A program made the translations under genes and the position numbers. Shown here piece by piece: positions 15,761 to 16,557 of a stretch of 16,557 nt of DNA. The notes under the pieces are model-generated. The model made no database searches. It worked only from the letters and a program-made list of their open reading frames with translations, and was not told the origin of the DNA. Every line of letters starts with the position of its first letter. Position 1 is the first letter of the stretch. The stretch is taken from contig DROE01000192.1 of NCBI GenBank assembly GCA_011322005.1, positions 1 to 16,557 of the forward strand, written 5' to 3'. The DNA comes from Devosia sp. (GTDB taxonomy: Bacteria > Pseudomonadota > Alphaproteobacteria > Rhizobiales > Devosiaceae).

Positions 15761-15863
15761 TCCGCAATATCTGCGGATATTATGACTGCCATTCTACGCA
15801 AAGACAAGGACACTCTCCGCGCAGTATGCGGAGATCATAACCGTTATTCTCCGCATATCCGCA
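15761..15863. promoter_or_regulatory. Cluster of TCCGCA/TGCGGA inverted repeats (candidate fic operator)
   Basis: Five exact copies of the hexamer TCCGCA or its complement occur in 103 bp: 15761-15766, 15772-15777, 15827-15832, 15850-15855 and 15858-15863, plus a TCCGCG variant at 15816-15821. They form three inverted repeats: 6-bp arms at 15761-15777 (5-nt spacer), 7-bp arms at 15814-15834 (7-nt spacer) and perfect 10-bp arms TATGCGGAGA/TCTCCGCATA at 15825-15857 (13-nt spacer). The first repeat covers the probable transcription start, and its arm contains the GGAG Shine-Dalgarno of fic. The other two lie upstream of the -35 box. Binding by the winged helix of the Fic protein itself would give autoregulation; this is inference. 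Confidence 0.6.
15779..15807 (-). promoter_or_regulatory. Candidate sigma70 promoter of fic
   Basis: On the minus strand TTGTCT (15807-15802) and CATAAT (15784-15779) are separated by 17 bp. The start point would fall near 15771, inside the inverted repeat at 15761-15777, about 20 bases before the ATG. The match to consensus is moderate, but the position between operator-like repeats supports it. Confidence 0.45.
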
Positions 15864-15969
15864 TCCATCGCTTGGATGGCGAGTTCCTCGTCACTGGGAG
15901 ACGGGAAAAACCGGCCATATCACTCCGGTAGCCGGGCAAGGAAAACGTCAATGCCGAAGTTGTAGGCGT

Positions 15970-16119
15970 ATCGGGGAAGAATTGAGCGAAGAGGCGTTCG
16001 AAAAACTGCGCACTTCCGGCATGCCGGCCTGGATGGCCAGTGCAATCGCTCAATACGGTCAAGAGCTGACCGGTTCCGGGGGAAAATTGTACCTAAAATC
16101 AGACAGGGTATCTAGATAA
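15970..16119 (+). pseudogene. Possible C-terminal relic of an NmrA/SDR-like NAD(P)-binding protein
   Basis: Plus-strand frame ending at TAA 16117-16119 reads EELSEEAFEKLRTSGMP, then AWMASAIAQYGQELTGSGG, which resembles the C-terminal helix region of NmrA-type NAD(P)-binding proteins (a segment near G-x-P-x-W-x-A). The preceding residues that would fit (GKENVNAEVVGVSG) are in the neighbouring frame and follow an in-frame TAG, so at least one frameshift and one stop would be needed. There is no start codon or ribosome binding site. If real, it is the truncated end of a gene cut off by island insertion next to the tRNA. It could also be a chance frame. Confidence 0.25.
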
Positions 16120-16132
16120 GCTATTGATTTTA
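16094..16132. repeat. Nested palindrome adjoining the tRNA-Ser 3' end
   Basis: TAAAATCA at 16094-16101 and its exact complement TGATTTTA at 16125-16132 enclose 23 nt that contain the perfect 10-bp palindrome TATCTAGATA (16109-16118). The right arm ends at the base next to the CCA of the tRNA gene. Possible roles are a recombination (att) arm-type site, a 3' processing or termination structure for the tRNA transcript, or a protein-binding site. No T-tract typical of a strong terminator follows on the minus strand. Confidence 0.5.
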
Positions 16133-16223
16133 TGGCGGAGAGGGAGGGATTCGAACCCTCGATACGCGGTTAGCGTATACACACTTTCCAGGCGTGCTCC
16201 TTCAACCACTCGGACACCCCTCC
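16133..16223 (-). tRNA. tRNA-Ser(GGA)
   Basis: 91 nt including an encoded CCA (complement of 16133-16135). The acceptor stem GGAGGGG pairs with CCTCTCC with one G-T. The D-arm region is GTCCGAGTGGTTGAAGGAG, the anticodon loop CTGGAAA has anticodon GGA, the long class II variable arm is typical of tRNA-Ser, and the T-loop GGTTCGAATCC is canonical; the discriminator is G. The gene is transcribed leftward, so the defence genes lie beyond its 3' end, the usual side of integration by tyrosine recombinases. The first 22 nt of the gene are repeated 158 bp upstream. Confidence 0.97.
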
Positions 16224-16309
16224 AGTTTCTTTCATACTGCCTGTTCCACGAACAATGCGGTGCCCATGGAACGGAGCACGCACGCGTGCTCGTTATTCGT
16301 CGCTACGCT
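16202..16309. repeat. 108-bp direct repeat, copy 1 (includes the tRNA-Ser 5' end)
   Basis: This copy covers the first 22 nt of tRNA-Ser(GGA) and 86 bp of its upstream leader. It matches 16360-16467 at 103 of 108 positions by hand alignment, at a spacing of 158 bp. The leader contains an 8-bp hairpin (GAGCACGC/GCGTGCTC around 16275). It is probably part of the tRNA precursor transcript. Confidence 0.9.
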
Positions 16310-16359
16310 CCTCACCCCTTCGGGGCCGCCTTCGGCGTTCTCTCGGCTATCGCCTCGAG
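16310..16359. repeat. Short hairpin-rich spacer between the two repeat copies
   Basis: The 50-bp spacer consists of small GC-rich stem-loops: CCCC-TTC-GGGG near 16316-16326, CGCC-TTC-GGCG near 16327-16337, and a CTCGG/CGAG-type stem further on. It encodes no protein. It resembles dispersed intergenic hairpin elements of gammaproteobacteria, but I cannot name the family. Confidence 0.4.
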
Positions 16360-16467
16360 TCAACCACTCGGACACCCCTCCAGTTTCTTTCACACTACCT
16401 GTTCCACGAACAACGCGGTGCCCATGGAACGGAGCACGCTCGCGTGCTCGTTGTTCGTCGCTACGCT
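16360..16467. repeat. 108-bp direct repeat, copy 2 (truncated tRNA-Ser 5' fragment plus leader)
   Basis: Positions 16360-16381 are identical to the first 22 nt of the tRNA-Ser gene, after which similarity to the tRNA ends abruptly. The remaining 86 bp match the tRNA leader with five mismatches across the unit. No complete second tRNA follows, so this is a remnant or partial tandem duplication. It lies between the probable promoter and the intact tRNA and would be transcribed as part of the precursor. Confidence 0.88.
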
Positions 16468-16511
16468 TTCCCCCGTCGGACGCCCGGCCGGGGCCACGCG
16501 AAACGCGGCAC

Positions 16512-16538
16512 ATTATACCAGTTCCGGCAAACTTGCAA
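16512..16538 (-). promoter_or_regulatory. Candidate promoter for tRNA-Ser
   Basis: On the minus strand a perfect TATAAT (16517-16512) is preceded by TG one base upstream (extended -10). TTGCAA (16538-16533) is a possible -35 at a short 15-bp spacing. The following GC-rich stretch GTGCCGCG is a discriminator type common in stable-RNA promoters. It lies about 290 bp upstream of the mature tRNA, and I see no better promoter closer to the gene. Confidence 0.5.
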
Positions 16539-16557
16539 CGGCGTTCAGGGTGCGCCG

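Noticed and set aside
16360..16381. Possible second tRNA-Ser gene
   Set aside because: Only the first 22 nt are present; no anticodon arm, variable arm or T-arm follows.
16232..16513. 93-codon minus-strand frame upstream of the tRNA
   Set aside because: It consists of the repeated leader sequence read twice (two near-identical peptide segments) between a promoter and a tRNA, so it is most likely non-coding.
1..16557. Canonical HsdR, AbiEii toxin, integrase, transposase or CRISPR array
   Set aside because: No frame on either strand shows their characteristic motifs, and no regularly spaced short repeats were seen.

Overview
The window looks like chromosomal DNA of a GC-rich proteobacterium, most likely a gammaproteobacterium. 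The reasons are the tRNA-Ser sequence with an encoded CCA end, strong AGGAGG-type ribosome binding sites, a GTG start, and the style of the defence genes. No housekeeping protein gene is present, so the taxonomic call is inference. Nearly all genes lie on the minus strand and read right to left, away from a tRNA-Ser(GGA) gene near the right edge (16133-16223). This is the layout of a defence or genomic island placed at the 3' end of a tRNA gene. No integrase lies in the window, and the left end of the island is outside it.

Right part (about 14200-16557): a promoter, a 108-bp imperfect direct repeat that duplicates the first 22 nt of the tRNA together with its leader, the tRNA itself, a nested palindrome touching the tRNA 3' end, and a doubtful plus-strand gene relic. 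Next comes a Fic-family AMP-transferase gene (DUF4172 type, 14651-15751). Its promoter sits among several inverted copies of TCCGCA/TGCGGA, which suggests autoregulation. A 510-bp stretch follows with only one weak ORF and a perfect 9-bp inverted repeat.

Main operon (14140 down to the left edge): seven minus-strand genes with junctions of 52, -4, 1, 6, -4 and 36 bp. In order of transcription they encode (1) an AbiEi-family winged-helix antitoxin/regulator without its AbiEii toxin; (2) a 701-aa HsdM-like N6-adenine DNA methyltransferase; (3) a 1265-aa RecD/UvrD-type SF1 helicase ending in a PD-(D/E)xK-like nuclease; (4) a 1581-aa fusion of an Hsp90/sacsin-like GHKL ATPase to an SF2 DEAD/DEAH helicase; (5) a two-TRD HsdS specificity subunit; (6) an FRG-domain protein translationally coupled to hsdS; (7) at the edge, an open frame joining the N-terminus of an XRE/ImmA-IrrE regulator to the C-terminus of a DUF4411 PIN-like protein.

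How it may work together (inference): HsdM plus HsdS would methylate a bipartite site and mark self DNA. No canonical HsdR is present in the window. The helicase-nuclease and the GHKL-helicase could supply translocation and cleavage instead, the FRG protein could be an effector or accessory factor, and AbiEi could repress the operon. This composite type I-like methyltransferase/double-helicase/GHKL system is the main item of interest. It does not match BREX, DISARM, Druantia or Dnd as I know them, and it should be compared with catalogued helicase-methylase-ATPase (Hma-like) systems.
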